Below are positions 46,402-54,895 of a DNA stretch of 64,000 nucleotides, one piece after another. Source of the stretch: Deltaproteobacteria bacterium. Lineage in GTDB: Bacteria; Myxococcota_A; Polyangia; Polyangiales; Ga0077539. Where the stretch lies: contig JADJAE010000160.1 in the NCBI GenBank assembly GCA_016704445.1, forward strand, positions 248,001 through 312,000, written 5' to 3'. Both the position numbers and the translations under genes were made by a program. Position 1 is the first letter of the stretch. Every line of letters starts with the position of its first letter. The notes under the pieces were generated by a model. It was given only the letters and a program-made list of their open reading frames with translations, did not search any database and was not told the DNA's origin.

Positions 46402-47293
46402 CGCTGCCGTCTCCTGGGAACACCCCGCAGCTTGACCCACTCCGCGGCGGCCGCGGCGCGATTTCGCGCTCCGTCGACGCCGCGTCGCTCGGCCCTCCTC
46501 GGCGCGGCGCGGTCTCTGGGCTCTCCTGGCGGGCGAGGGCTCTGGCCGTGCGTCCCATGACCGAGGCGAGCGCCAGCGCGATGGCGCCCCCGCCCACGTA
46601 GAGTAGCCCCCACGCCACGGGCAGCGCGACGTTGGGGAGGACCACTACGAGGTGCACGAGCGCGGACGGGCGCCCGATCGTGATCGCGAGCCAGAGGGCG
46701 AGCGAGAGCGTCAGTGTGAGGATCCACCAGGCAACCCACGCGCCGAGCGCCTTCTGCGCGCAGGTGGGCGGCCTCTCGCCCAACGACCGGAGAACTGCGC
46801 CCAGCGCACGGACCAGGAGCCCCCCGCAGGCGGCGGTCAAGGTGACGGGCGTGATCGTCCCCAGCAGGAGGATGAAGCCGATCAGCAAGCGGCCGAAGAG
46901 GATGGGCACGAGGGCGGGCCACACGAGGGGCAAGCAGCAGAGGAGCTGCAGCCCCAGCCCCGAGGCAAGGCATGCGAACGCCTGGCGGGCGGGGCGCGCC
47001 GCGCCGGTGGAGGCCGGCACGCTCCCGAAGCGCCAGAGCCCGGCGGCGAAGGCGACGTAGCCCAGGACGTAAGAAGCCCAGAAGAGGTAGCCCGCGAAAC
47101 TGCGGGTGGGCGAGCTTTGTCCGGCACCCAGGCTGATAAGGATCCCGAGCACGGAGCCCGCAATCGGGGCGTAGATCGCGATGCGCATCCAGCGGAGCCC
47201 CTGAGCCGCGCGCCGCCAGCGGGGGAACGGGCCTTCCGGCAGCGGCCCGCCCGCCGACGGAACCGGCGGGGCTTCGGGCGACGGCGAGGGCAT
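46398..47293 (-). CDS. Polytopic membrane protein of unknown function (3' end uncertain)
   Basis: The ATG at 47293 begins MPSPSPEAPPVPSAGGPLPE followed by about six membrane helices (YAPIAGSVLGILISLG, LFWASYVLGYVAFAAGLW, LFGRLLIGFILLLGTITPVTL, LGAWVAWWILTLTLSLALWL, LVVVLPNVALPVAWGLLYVGG). After MGRTARALARQ (about 46540) the frame stays open to 45869, across the whole DUF1456 gene, which is implausible. Another frame ends at 46398 with an ATGA overlap to DUF1456. The gene may thus end at 46398 after a shift near 46440-46540. TACGCT lies 8 nt before the ATG. Confidence 0.6.
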
Positions 47294-47301
47294 GGCGCAC
47301 G

Positions 47302-47307
47302 AGCGTA
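47302..47307 (-). promoter_or_regulatory. -10-like hexamer TACGCT
   Basis: It lies 8 nt before the ATG at 47293 on the reverse strand. It is the same hexamer and spacing as at 748-753. Confidence 0.45.
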
Positions 47308-47422
47308 GACCACGGCTCGCCGCGTCGCGAGGGAGGCCGACGCTCTTCAGTGACGAGAGCACGGGGTCAACGGCGTCGCGCCGCACGGCCGGCGTACGCT
47401 CGCGCCGGTGAACCCTGCGGGC

Positions 47423-47472
47423 TGCCCATGTCGAGCGCTCGTCATCGGGGTGTCGAGCGCTCGACACGGGCA
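47423..47472. repeat. Large stem-loop / inverted repeat with palindromic core
   Basis: Positions 47423-47441 and 47454-47472 pair at 18 of 19 positions over a 12-nt loop. Each arm holds the palindrome CGAGCGCTCG, so the 13-mer TGTCGAGCGCTCG also appears as a direct repeat 22 bp apart (47429 and 47451). It lies 70 bp downstream of the TrkA-N gene and 130 bp upstream of the membrane-protein gene, both leftward. It may be a terminator, an operator pair or both. Confidence 0.7.
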
Positions 47473-47542
47473 GGCAGCGCTCCCGCTTCGCTCTTCGGGC
47501 GTGTCGACGTCATGCGTGCCCTTCGCCTTCCCTCGGCACCCC

Positions 47543-48673
47543 TCAGATCGCGCTGTCCCCGCCTTCGGGCTCGGGCGTGCGCAGCGGCGCGAGGTCGCTA
47601 CGCCCCACTGCGGACACCGGCGGAGTACGCTCCCCGGTAAAGGCCCGCAGCTCCAGGTAGTCGGGGTACATCCCCTGTAGCGTCGCCACCTCGCCGCGCT
47701 TGAAGTGATGCGTCGGCTTCGGGTGCATCTGCGGCTCGGAGCGGTGGCGCACGCAGAGCGTCACCACCCGGAATCGGTGCTGGAGCTCGGCCACGGTGAG
47801 CGCCGCGAGCGCGTCGGTCACCTGGAAGTCCGAGACCACCATCAGCCGGTCGCCGGCGTGGAAGCTGTGGGAGATGCGCGGGTCGAGCGCCGCGAGCGCC
47901 AGCGCCGGGGCGGCGAGGGCGGAGCTCGACAGCACCTCGGCCTGGAACGCGTCGCGCACCCGGGCGCCGAGGTCGTCGTCGAAGAGCCGCATCACCACCC
48001 TGATCGAGGGGTTGAGCCGCCGCGCGTCGAGGGCGGTGTTGAGGTTGGCGAGGTCGTCGTCGGTCGCGCACACGATGGCCGCCGCGTGTCGGACGTTGGT
48101 GCGCTGGAGCGCCTGCGGGCTCTTCACGTCGTCGATGAGCACGGGCACGTCGTGGGCCTGGAGCACGGCGATGAAGGGCGCGTCGGGGCGCTTCTCGATC
48201 ACCACCACCTCGTGGCCGAGCTCGAGGAGCTGCGCGGCGACGCGGTAGCCCACCCGGCCGGCGCCGCAGACGATGACGTGCGATCGCAGGGTCTCGGAGA
48301 TCACGGTGATCCACTCCTTGTCGTGGTTCTTCTGGGCGAAGAAGAGGTAGGCGAAGCGCACCACGCCGTCGGCGATGACCGCGATGCCGAAGGGCGGGAG
48401 CGCGAAGTTGAGCAGCTCCAGGAAGACGTCGCCGACGTAGGGCAGCGAGGGCTGCCCGAACATCAGGAAGTACGTGTGGTGCAGCGCCTCGCCAAACGAG
48501 ATGCGCGCTCCGCCGGGGCCTCGGTAGAGGGTCTTGAACACCAGCGGCACGACCCCGAAGAAGACCACCGCCATCGCCAGGGTGAGGCGAAAGCGCTTGA
48601 GCAGCGCGAGGAGGTAGCGCCCCCGCGCCCGTAGCCGTCGGCGCGGGGGAGGGATCATCGCGGCGTGCCTCAT
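47543..48673 (-). CDS. Ion-channel-like protein with TrkA-N (RCK) NAD-binding domain
   Basis: A 376-residue protein. The N-terminal part has two helices around a pore-loop-like stretch (LTLAMAVVFFGVVPLVFKTLY, EALHHTYFLMFGQPSLPYVGD, LLNFALPPFGIAVIADGVVRF), although the usual TVGYG potassium filter is not seen. The Rossmann domain has HVIVCGAGRVGYRVAAQLLE and a second acidic strand VVVIEKRPD, and a TrkA-C-like region follows (AALTVAELQHRFRVVTLCVRH). RCK domains gate potassium channels by NAD(H). A shorter start at 48658 is possible. It lies 19 bp after dnaE on the same strand. Confidence 0.85.
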   Translation of the reverse strand: MRHAAMIPPPRRRLRARGRYLLALLKRFRLTLAMAVVFFGVVPLVFKTLYRGPGGARISFGEALHHTYFLMFGQPSLPYVGDVFLELLNFALPPFGIAVIADGVVRFAYLFFAQKNHDKEWITVISETLRSHVIVCGAGRVGYRVAAQLLELGHEVVVIEKRPDAPFIAVLQAHDVPVLIDDVKSPQALQRTNVRHAAAIVCATDDDLANLNTALDARRLNPSIRVVMRLFDDDLGARVRDAFQAEVLSSSALAAPALALAALDPRISHSFHAGDRLMVVSDFQVTDALAALTVAELQHRFRVVTLCVRHRSEPQMHPKPTHHFKRGEVATLQGMYPDYLELRAFTGERTPPVSAVGRSDLAPLRTPEPEGGDSAI

Positions 48674-48692
48674 CGCCCTCTCCCTCGCCGCA

Positions 48693-51600
48693 TCAGCTCC
48701 GCAGCTCGGCGACCTTCGAGCCGAAGATGCGCTCGATGGTCGCCATGAGCTCCTCCGAGGGGTCGATGCCGACGCGCGCCATGCGCACGCCCACCTCGCC
48801 GCCCGGGACCTTCACCACCGCCTGCACCGGGATGCGCCCCGGGTGCGCCGCGAGCGCCTGCTTGAGCAGCTCCAGGCGCCGCCGCGCGACCTCGCCCTCC
48901 TTCAGGTTGTTGGCGTCGAGGCGCAGCAGCACGGCCCTGGTGCGCTGCCGCAGCGCGTCCCCGAGGGGCGTGACCTCCTCCACCCAGACCGTGCGCGCGA
49001 GCTCGGCGTCGGGCGTGTCGTCCGGCTCGCCCTCCTCGTCGCGCTTGAACTCCGTGCGCACCTTGCCCTTGAGCAGCAGCGCCTCGCCCTCCTTCAGCTT
49101 GCCCGCCACGGAGTCGAAGACCTTGGCGCGCACGATCGCCTCCACGCGCCCCGCGCGGTCTTCGATGAAGAAGAAGGCCATGCGCCCGCCCGACTTCGGC
49201 ACCTTCTCCCGGTAGCCCTCGATGACGCACGCGAGGGTCACCTCGGTGTTGTTGGCCATCTCCGGAATCTGCGACGTCGAGGTGGTGGCGAAGCGCGCCG
49301 ACTCCGCCGCGTAGCGGTCGAGCGGGTGCCCGGTGAGGTAGAGCCCCAGGGCGGTGCGCTCGCGCTTGAGCCCGTCGGTGAGGTCCCACGGCTGCACCTC
49401 GGGGTAGCCGTTGGTGGGCTGCAGCGCCTCGGCCATGCCGAAGAGGCCCATCTGCCCGCTGGTGCGCTGCTTGGCCGCCCCCTTGCCGCGCTCCAGCGCG
49501 CGCTCGATGGCGGCGTGGCACTGCGCCCGCGACGCGCCGGTGCGCTGGAGCGTGTCGTCGAAGCAGCCGCTGGCGACCATCGCCTCGACGACGGACTTGT
49601 TCACCCGCCTCGGATCGATGCGGGCGGTGAAGTCGAAGAGGTCGACGAAGGGCCCGGCCTCGCGCGCCTCGATGATGGACTCCACCGCCGAGTCGCCGAC
49701 GCCCTTGATGCCGCCGAGCCCCACGCGGATGCGCGGGCGCCACGGGTCGGCCTCGATGCGGTTGGCGGGCTTGCGGGGGATGGGCTGCGGCGTCGGCGCG
49801 TACGCCACCGTGAAGTACCGATCGGACTCGTTCACGTCCGGAACCATCACCGGGATGCCGAGGTTGCGCGCCTCGTTGATGGTCCCGACGAGCTTCTCGA
49901 TCTTGCCGAGGTCGGAGCAGAGCGTGGCGGCCATGAACTCCGCGGGGAAGTGCCGCTTCAGGAAGGCCGTCTGGTACGTGATGAGCGCGTACGCCGCGCT
50001 GTGGGACTTGTTGAAGCCGTAGCCCGCGAAGTACTCGAGCAGGTCGAAGACCTCGACGGCCTTGCCCTCCTCGGTGTGCCCGAGCTTCTTGGCCCCTTCG
50101 ACGAAGGTGGCCTTCTGCTTGGCCATCTCCTCGAGCTTCTTCTTGCCCATCGCCCGGCGCAGCAGGTCGGCGCCGCCCAGCGAGTAGCCGCCCATCTTGC
50201 GGGCGACCATCATCACCTGCTCCTGGTAGACGATGACCCCGTAGGTCGACTCCAGCACCTCCTTCAGGCTGTCGTGCGGATAGACGATCTTGGCGCGGCC
50301 GTTCTTTCGGGCGACGAAGTCCTCGACCATGCCCGACCCGAGGGGCCCCGGGCGGTAGAGCGCCACCGCGGCGACGATGTCCTCGAAGCAGTCGGGCTTG
50401 AGGTCCTTGAAGAGCTTCTGCATCCCCGAGGACTCCAGCTGGAAGACGCCGGTGGTCTCGCCGGACTGCAGCAGCTCGAAGGTCTCTCGGGCCTTCTTGG
50501 CCTTCTCGGGGTCGGGGTCCTTGGGCTCCAGCGGGATGTCGTCGACGTTGAAGGGCTCTCCCCCCTTCGCCACGCGCTCGATCTCGTCGGGCCGCTTGCG
50601 GATCATCGTCACCGCGAAGTCGAGCACCGTCAGCGTGGTCAGCCCGAGGAAGTCGAACTTCACCAGGCCCGCGGCCTCGACTTCGTCCTTCGCGTACTGC
50701 GTCACCGCCGACTGGCCTGTGCCGCGGAACACAGGGACGGTGTTCCAGAGCGGCCCCTCGGAGATCACGATGCCGGCGGCGTGCATCCCCGCGTGACGGT
50801 TGAGGTTCTCCAGCTTCATGGCCATGTCGATGGTGGCCCGCGAGGCGGGCTCCGTGTCGTACTTGGCCTTGAGCTTGGGCTCCTTCTCCATCGCCTCCTT
50901 GAGCGAGACGGTCTTGCCCAGCACCGGCTCGGGGACGAGCGAGGCGATGGCGTTCACGTCGGCGAGGGGCATGCCCATGACGCGCCCCACGTCGCGCACG
51001 CAGCTCTTGGCCTTGAGCACCTGGAAGGTGGCGATCTGGCCCACGGAGTCGGCGCCGTACTTGTTGCGCACGTACTCGATGACGCGCTCGCGCTTGAGCA
51101 TGCAGAAGTCGACGTCGAAGTCGGGCATCGAGACGCGCTCGGGGTTGAGGAAGCGCTCGAAGAGGAGGTCGTAGGGGATGGGGTCGATGTCCGTGATGCC
51201 CAGCGCGTAGGCGACCAGCGACCCGGCGCCGGAGCCGCGGCCGGGGCCCACCGGGACGCCGTTCTTCTTCCCCCAGTTGATGAAGTCCTGGACGATGAGG
51301 AAGTACCCCGGGAACTTCATCCCGCAGATGACCTTGACCTCGATCTCCAGGCGCTCTCGGTACTTGTTGGTGTCGAAGCGCTTGTTCTGCTTCCGGAAGC
51401 TGGTGAAGCGCTTCTCGAGGCCCGCCCGGCAGAGGCCCGCGAAGTAGTCGTCGATGGCCTCGATGATCTGGCCGTTCTCGTCGCGGAAGTTCGGCAGCAT
51501 GGGCTTGCCGAGCTCCAGCTTGAGCTTGCACATCTCCGCGATGCGAAGCGTGTTGGAGAGCGCCCCCGGCACGTCCCCGAAGACCTCCGCCATCTCCCGC

Positions 51601-52355
51601 GGGCTCTTCAAGAACATCTCGTCGGACTGCATCCCCGACGCCTCGGCCTCGTCGAGGCTCATCCCCGCCGCGATGCAGGTGAGCGCCCGCTGCGCGCCCG
51701 CGTCGTCGCGCTTGAGGTAGTGCGCGTCGTTGCTGGCCACCACGGGCAGGTCGAGCTCCTTGGCGAGCTCGAGCAGGCATCGGTTGAGGGGGCTCTGCTC
51801 CAGCAACCCGTGGTCTTGAAGCTCGACGAAGAGGTGACCCGGGTCGAGCATCTCCTTGAGGGTGCCGAGCACGGTGCGAGCGACGTCGGGAGAGTGCTGC
51901 AACAGCCCCTGAGGGACCAGGCCCCCGAGGCAGCCGGTCATCACCACGAGCCCTTTGGCGTGGCGGGCCATCACCTCCAGGTCGGTCTGCACCGGCGCCC
52001 CTTCGGGGTTGTCGAGCCAGGCGCGAGAGACCAGCGCGATCAGGTTGCGATAGCCCTGCTCCGACGAGGCCAGCATCGGCAGGTGGTAGGCGCGGTGCAG
52101 GCCGTACTTGTCAGGCCGATCGCCCGGAAACGCGTGCCCCAGCGACACCTCGCAGCCGAGGATCGGCTGGATGCCCGCGGCGTTGGCCTTCTGATAGAAG
52201 TCGATGGCGCCGTGCATGTTGCCGTGGTCGGTGAGCGCCACCGCCGGCATGCCCAGCTCCTTCACCCGGGAGCAGAGTTCCTTCACCCGGATGGCACCCT
52301 CCAGCATCGAGTACTGGGAGTGGACGTGGAGGTGCACGAACGCGGGCTCTGACAT
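48693..52355 (-). CDS. dnaE: DNA polymerase III subunit alpha
   Basis: 1220 residues, the replicative polymerase. It has the PHP domain (FVHLHVHSQYSMLEGA, ALTDHGNMHGAIDFY), the polymerase active-site PDFDVDFC with two catalytic aspartates, GPGRGSGAGSLVAYALGITDIDP, the TYGVIVYQEQVMMVARKMGGYSLGGADLLRRAMGKK fingers region (given here as a family landmark), HhH and OB-fold parts near the C-terminus (TLACVIEGYREKVPKSGGRMAFF). The ATG at 52355 is chosen over 52409 because MSEPAFVHLHVHS is the usual N-terminus and TAGCGC lies 7 nt upstream. It is divergent from the lipoprotein at 52614. Confidence 0.97.
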   Translation of the reverse strand: MSEPAFVHLHVHSQYSMLEGAIRVKELCSRVKELGMPAVALTDHGNMHGAIDFYQKANAAGIQPILGCEVSLGHAFPGDRPDKYGLHRAYHLPMLASSEQGYRNLIALVSRAWLDNPEGAPVQTDLEVMARHAKGLVVMTGCLGGLVPQGLLQHSPDVARTVLGTLKEMLDPGHLFVELQDHGLLEQSPLNRCLLELAKELDLPVVASNDAHYLKRDDAGAQRALTCIAAGMSLDEAEASGMQSDEMFLKSPREMAEVFGDVPGALSNTLRIAEMCKLKLELGKPMLPNFRDENGQIIEAIDDYFAGLCRAGLEKRFTSFRKQNKRFDTNKYRERLEIEVKVICGMKFPGYFLIVQDFINWGKKNGVPVGPGRGSGAGSLVAYALGITDIDPIPYDLLFERFLNPERVSMPDFDVDFCMLKRERVIEYVRNKYGADSVGQIATFQVLKAKSCVRDVGRVMGMPLADVNAIASLVPEPVLGKTVSLKEAMEKEPKLKAKYDTEPASRATIDMAMKLENLNRHAGMHAAGIVISEGPLWNTVPVFRGTGQSAVTQYAKDEVEAAGLVKFDFLGLTTLTVLDFAVTMIRKRPDEIERVAKGGEPFNVDDIPLEPKDPDPEKAKKARETFELLQSGETTGVFQLESSGMQKLFKDLKPDCFEDIVAAVALYRPGPLGSGMVEDFVARKNGRAKIVYPHDSLKEVLESTYGVIVYQEQVMMVARKMGGYSLGGADLLRRAMGKKKLEEMAKQKATFVEGAKKLGHTEEGKAVEVFDLLEYFAGYGFNKSHSAAYALITYQTAFLKRHFPAEFMAATLCSDLGKIEKLVGTINEARNLGIPVMVPDVNESDRYFTVAYAPTPQPIPRKPANRIEADPWRPRIRVGLGGIKGVGDSAVESIIEAREAGPFVDLFDFTARIDPRRVNKSVVEAMVASGCFDDTLQRTGASRAQCHAAIERALERGKGAAKQRTSGQMGLFGMAEALQPTNGYPEVQPWDLTDGLKRERTALGLYLTGHPLDRYAAESARFATTSTSQIPEMANNTEVTLACVIEGYREKVPKSGGRMAFFFIEDRAGRVEAIVRAKVFDSVAGKLKEGEALLLKGKVRTEFKRDEEGEPDDTPDAELARTVWVEEVTPLGDALRQRTRAVLLRLDANNLKEGEVARRRLELLKQALAAHPGRIPVQAVVKVPGGEVGVRMARVGIDPSEELMATIERIFGSKVAELRS

Positions 52356-52362
52356 CCGTGTC

Positions 52363-52368
52363 GCGCTA
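52363..52368 (-). promoter_or_regulatory. -10-like hexamer TAGCGC
   Basis: It lies 7 nt before the dnaE ATG on the reverse strand. The match to TANNNT is incomplete at the last base. Confidence 0.3.
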
Positions 52369-52613
52369 GCACGCACGACCTCGCGGCCCAACTTCCGCGC
52401 CTGAAACACTGCGTCATGACGGCCGCTATGACGACATCGATCCGCTTGTTGAACGGCTGTCAGTTTCGATGCTAGAGAGCCGAGCGCGTCGTCGGGTGCT
52501 CACGGCCTGCGCGGCGTGCCGCCATTGGAAGCATCTTGGCTTTCCCGATGGGCCGCACGCCTAGCGCGTGCGTGCTCCGCGGGCACTTCAACCATCGTAG
52601 AGGAGTTCGACAC

Positions 52614-53783
52614 ATGGCACGTTCGACGAAGTTCTTGTTCCCCTTCGCAGCGCTTGGTCTTATCAGCGGGCTCGCCGGCTGCGGCGATGACCCCGTCCCC
52701 GCGGGTACCGACGCGGGCACCACCCCGGCCACCGACGTCCCCACCACCCCCGCCGACGCTGGCGAGGCCCGCACCTACGACTACGTCATCAACCACCTCC
52801 TCCTCGACGAAGGCGCCGAGCCGGGCGTGACCACCCGCGCGTTCTACGGCTTCAACCTCGACGGCCGCATCTCCCCGACCCGCCCCGCGAACCAGCAGCC
52901 CGCCGACTGCTCGCGCGGCGACTACTTCTCGACCATCGACCCCGACCAGAACATGGGCACCTGCATGGCGGGTACCGCCGGCGGCGGCGCGGCCTGTCAG
53001 GGTGGCGTCGACAACCAGCTCCCGAACGTCGCCCAGACGATCATGTCGCTCCAGGCCTCGCTCAACGTGCAGAACACGCTCAACGAGCAGGTCGACACGG
53101 GCAAGTTCCTGATCCTCGTCCGCGTCACGGGCGTCAACGGCACGCTCGGCCCGTCCCTCAACGACCCGTCGGTCCACGTCCTCGTGTACCCGTTCGCGTA
53201 CGCCACGTTCGCCAACTGCGCGAACATCCAGATGGCGAACCAGATGTACCAGGTGGACAACCGCTCGCTCACCACGGCGGGTGACCTCTCCTCGGCGCGC
53301 CTCCAGTTCGACGGTTCCATCGTCAACGGCCGCCTCCGCGTGAACCCGCCGGCCGCCAACCCCTCGGCGCCCAACTTCTCCATCCCCCTCTCGCTCCAGG
53401 GGATGACGCTCAACCTCAACCTCTTCCAGACCCAGCTGCGCGTGACCCTCGGCGCCACCGACGGTACCGCCGGCAACCTCGGCGGCTACCTCCGCCAGGG
53501 CGACCTCATCGACGCCCTCACCAGCATCCCCGCCCTCATGCAGTACCGCGAGGCCGCGGCCCCGCTCATCCAGGGCTTCGTCGACATCGCCACCGCGGCC
53601 GCCCTCGGTGACGCGGGCGCCCCGGCCACCGTGACTTGTGACGCCCCGCAGGGCGGCATCGGCGTGGGCCTCGGCTTCACCACGAAGGTCGCCACCATCG
53701 CCACCACCACCGTCGCCACCGCCCCCTCCGGCGTGTGCGGCGGCGCGAGCACCGGCAGCGACGCCGGCGTCCCGCGCGACTGA
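52614..53783 (+). CDS. Lipoprotein of unknown function
   Basis: A 389-residue protein. The ATG at 52614 follows AGAGGAG by 7 nt and starts a lipoprotein signal ending in SGLAGC (Cys23). A DAGTTPATDVPTTPADAG linker leads to a large domain (YDYVINHLLLDEGAEPGVTTRAFYGFNLDG, TGKFLILVRVTGVNGTLGPSLND, SSARLQFDGSIVNGRLRVNPP) that reads like an extracellular beta-rich fold, with paired cysteines (DCSRGDY, TCMAG, AACQG, NCANI). Families with this shape are repeated in Myxococcota genomes; no function is known to me. A strong terminator follows. Confidence 0.8.
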   Translation: MARSTKFLFPFAALGLISGLAGCGDDPVPAGTDAGTTPATDVPTTPADAGEARTYDYVINHLLLDEGAEPGVTTRAFYGFNLDGRISPTRPANQQPADCSRGDYFSTIDPDQNMGTCMAGTAGGGAACQGGVDNQLPNVAQTIMSLQASLNVQNTLNEQVDTGKFLILVRVTGVNGTLGPSLNDPSVHVLVYPFAYATFANCANIQMANQMYQVDNRSLTTAGDLSSARLQFDGSIVNGRLRVNPPAANPSAPNFSIPLSLQGMTLNLNLFQTQLRVTLGATDGTAGNLGGYLRQGDLIDALTSIPALMQYREAAAPLIQGFVDIATAAALGDAGAPATVTCDAPQGGIGVGLGFTTKVATIATTTVATAPSGVCGGASTGSDAGVPRD

Positions 53784-53803
53784 TCGAGCACCGCTCCGAA
53801 CAT

Positions 53804-53857
53804 CATCGGGGTCGCGAGGGGATCAACAGTCCCTTCGCGGCCCCGATGTGTTTTGTG
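53804..53857 (+). terminator. Strong intrinsic terminator
   Basis: A 19-bp stem (53804-53822 with 53830-53848, two G-U pairs when read as rightward RNA) closes a 7-nt loop and is followed by TGTTTTGTG. It is the clearest rho-independent terminator in the window, between the lipoprotein and the GT2 operon. Confidence 0.88.
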
Positions 53858-53870
53858 ATAGACCGCGCCG

Positions 53871-54878
53871 GTGTCGACGGACGCCCCCAGCGCACCAGCC
53901 CTCTCCCTGGTCATCCCGGTCTTCAACGAAGAGGAGTCGCTGCCCGCGCTGTTCGATGCGCTCGACGCGGCGATGCCCTCGCTACCGCAGCCCGCGGAGG
54001 CCGTGCTGGTCGACGACGGCTCTCGCGACGGCTCCTTCGCGCTGATGACCGCCGCGGCGGCCTCGCGCCCGTGGCTGCGCGTCGTGCGCTTCCGCCGCAA
54101 CTTCGGCCAGACCGCCGCCATCGCCGCGGGCATCGACCACTCGCGCGGGCCCATCATCGTCGCCCTCGACGCCGACCTGCAGAACGACCCGAAGGACATC
54201 CCCAAGCTCCTCGCTCGCCTCGACGAGGGCTTCGAGGTGGTCTCGGGCTGGCGCAAGGATCGTCAGGACAAGGCCATCACCCGCCGCCTCCCCAGCGTCA
54301 TCGCCAACTGGCTCATCGGCTGGGTCACCGGCGTGCGCATCCACGACTACGGCTGCACCCTCAAGGCCTACCGCCGCTGGGTGCTCGAGCCCTACGGGCT
54401 CTACGGCGAGATGCACCGCTTCATCCCCATCTACGCGAGTTGGGCCGGCGCCCGCGTCACGGAGATGGAGGTCACCCACCACCCGCGGCGCGCGGGCGTC
54501 AGCAAGTACGGCCTCGGCCGCGTCTTCAAGGTGCTGCTCGACCTGCTCACGGTGACCTTCCTGGGCGGCTACTCCACCAAGCCCATCTATTTCTTCGGGC
54601 GCCCCGCCTTCGCGCTCTGCGCGGCGGGCTCGCTCTCGGGCATCATCTTCGTCGCGCAGTTCATCAAGGAGCACGTGCTCCACCGGCCGGGCGAGTGGCT
54701 CCAGCCGGTGACCCTGCTGCTGCTCGCGGTCTTCCTGTTCTCGCTCGGGGTGCAGTTCCTGCTGATGGGGCTGCTGGGCGAGATCCTCATCCGCACCTAC
54801 CACGAGTCCCAGGGCAAGAAGACCTACCTCGTGGGCGAGACCGTCAACCTCGAGCTCCCCGTCAAGCCCACCCGCTAA
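53871..54878 (+). CDS. Family 2 glycosyltransferase with C-terminal membrane helices (DPM1/GtrB/ArnC type)
   Basis: 335 residues from GTG 53871. The GT-A catalytic domain has LVIPVFNEEESLPALFDAL, VDDGSRDGS and the DxD-type IIVALDADLQNDPKD, then GWRKDRQDKAITRRLPS and RRAGVSKYGLGRVFKVLLDL; two C-terminal helices follow (FALCAAGSLSGIIFVAQF and LLLLAVFLFSLGVQFLLMGL). Such enzymes load sugars onto a polyprenyl phosphate carrier. A TAGACC box lies 6 nt before the GTG. asnB follows 17 bp downstream, so the two are likely co-transcribed in a glycoconjugate cluster. Part of its sequence is duplicated at 44914-45024. Confidence 0.93.
   Translation: MSTDAPSAPALSLVIPVFNEEESLPALFDALDAAMPSLPQPAEAVLVDDGSRDGSFALMTAAAASRPWLRVVRFRRNFGQTAAIAAGIDHSRGPIIVALDADLQNDPKDIPKLLARLDEGFEVVSGWRKDRQDKAITRRLPSVIANWLIGWVTGVRIHDYGCTLKAYRRWVLEPYGLYGEMHRFIPIYASWAGARVTEMEVTHHPRRAGVSKYGLGRVFKVLLDLLTVTFLGGYSTKPIYFFGRPAFALCAAGSLSGIIFVAQFIKEHVLHRPGEWLQPVTLLLLAVFLFSLGVQFLLMGLLGEILIRTYHESQGKKTYLVGETVNLELPVKPTR
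54509..54619 (+). repeat. 111-bp segment duplicated in inverted orientation (copy 2, source)
   Basis: This is the native copy: it continues the GT2 frame without interruption. The other copy is at 44914-45024. Confidence 0.9.
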
Positions 54879-54895
54879 GGGCTACAACCCGTCCC

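Noticed and set aside
47408..47680. 90-codon + strand frame in the 47.4-47.6 kb spacer
   Set aside because: Partly opposite the end of the TrkA-N gene, no start signal and no protein-like composition; the stem-loop accounts for the structure there.
48843..52352. Open frame of 1169 codons on the + strand
   Set aside because: It lies wholly opposite dnaE, is Arg/His/Leu-rich with no motif, and is a typical shadow in very GC-rich DNA.
52449..52477. TTGAAC - 17 nt - CTAGAG as a sigma-70 promoter for the lipoprotein at 52614
   Set aside because: The -10 part is poor and it lies about 140 bp upstream of the start; support is too weak.
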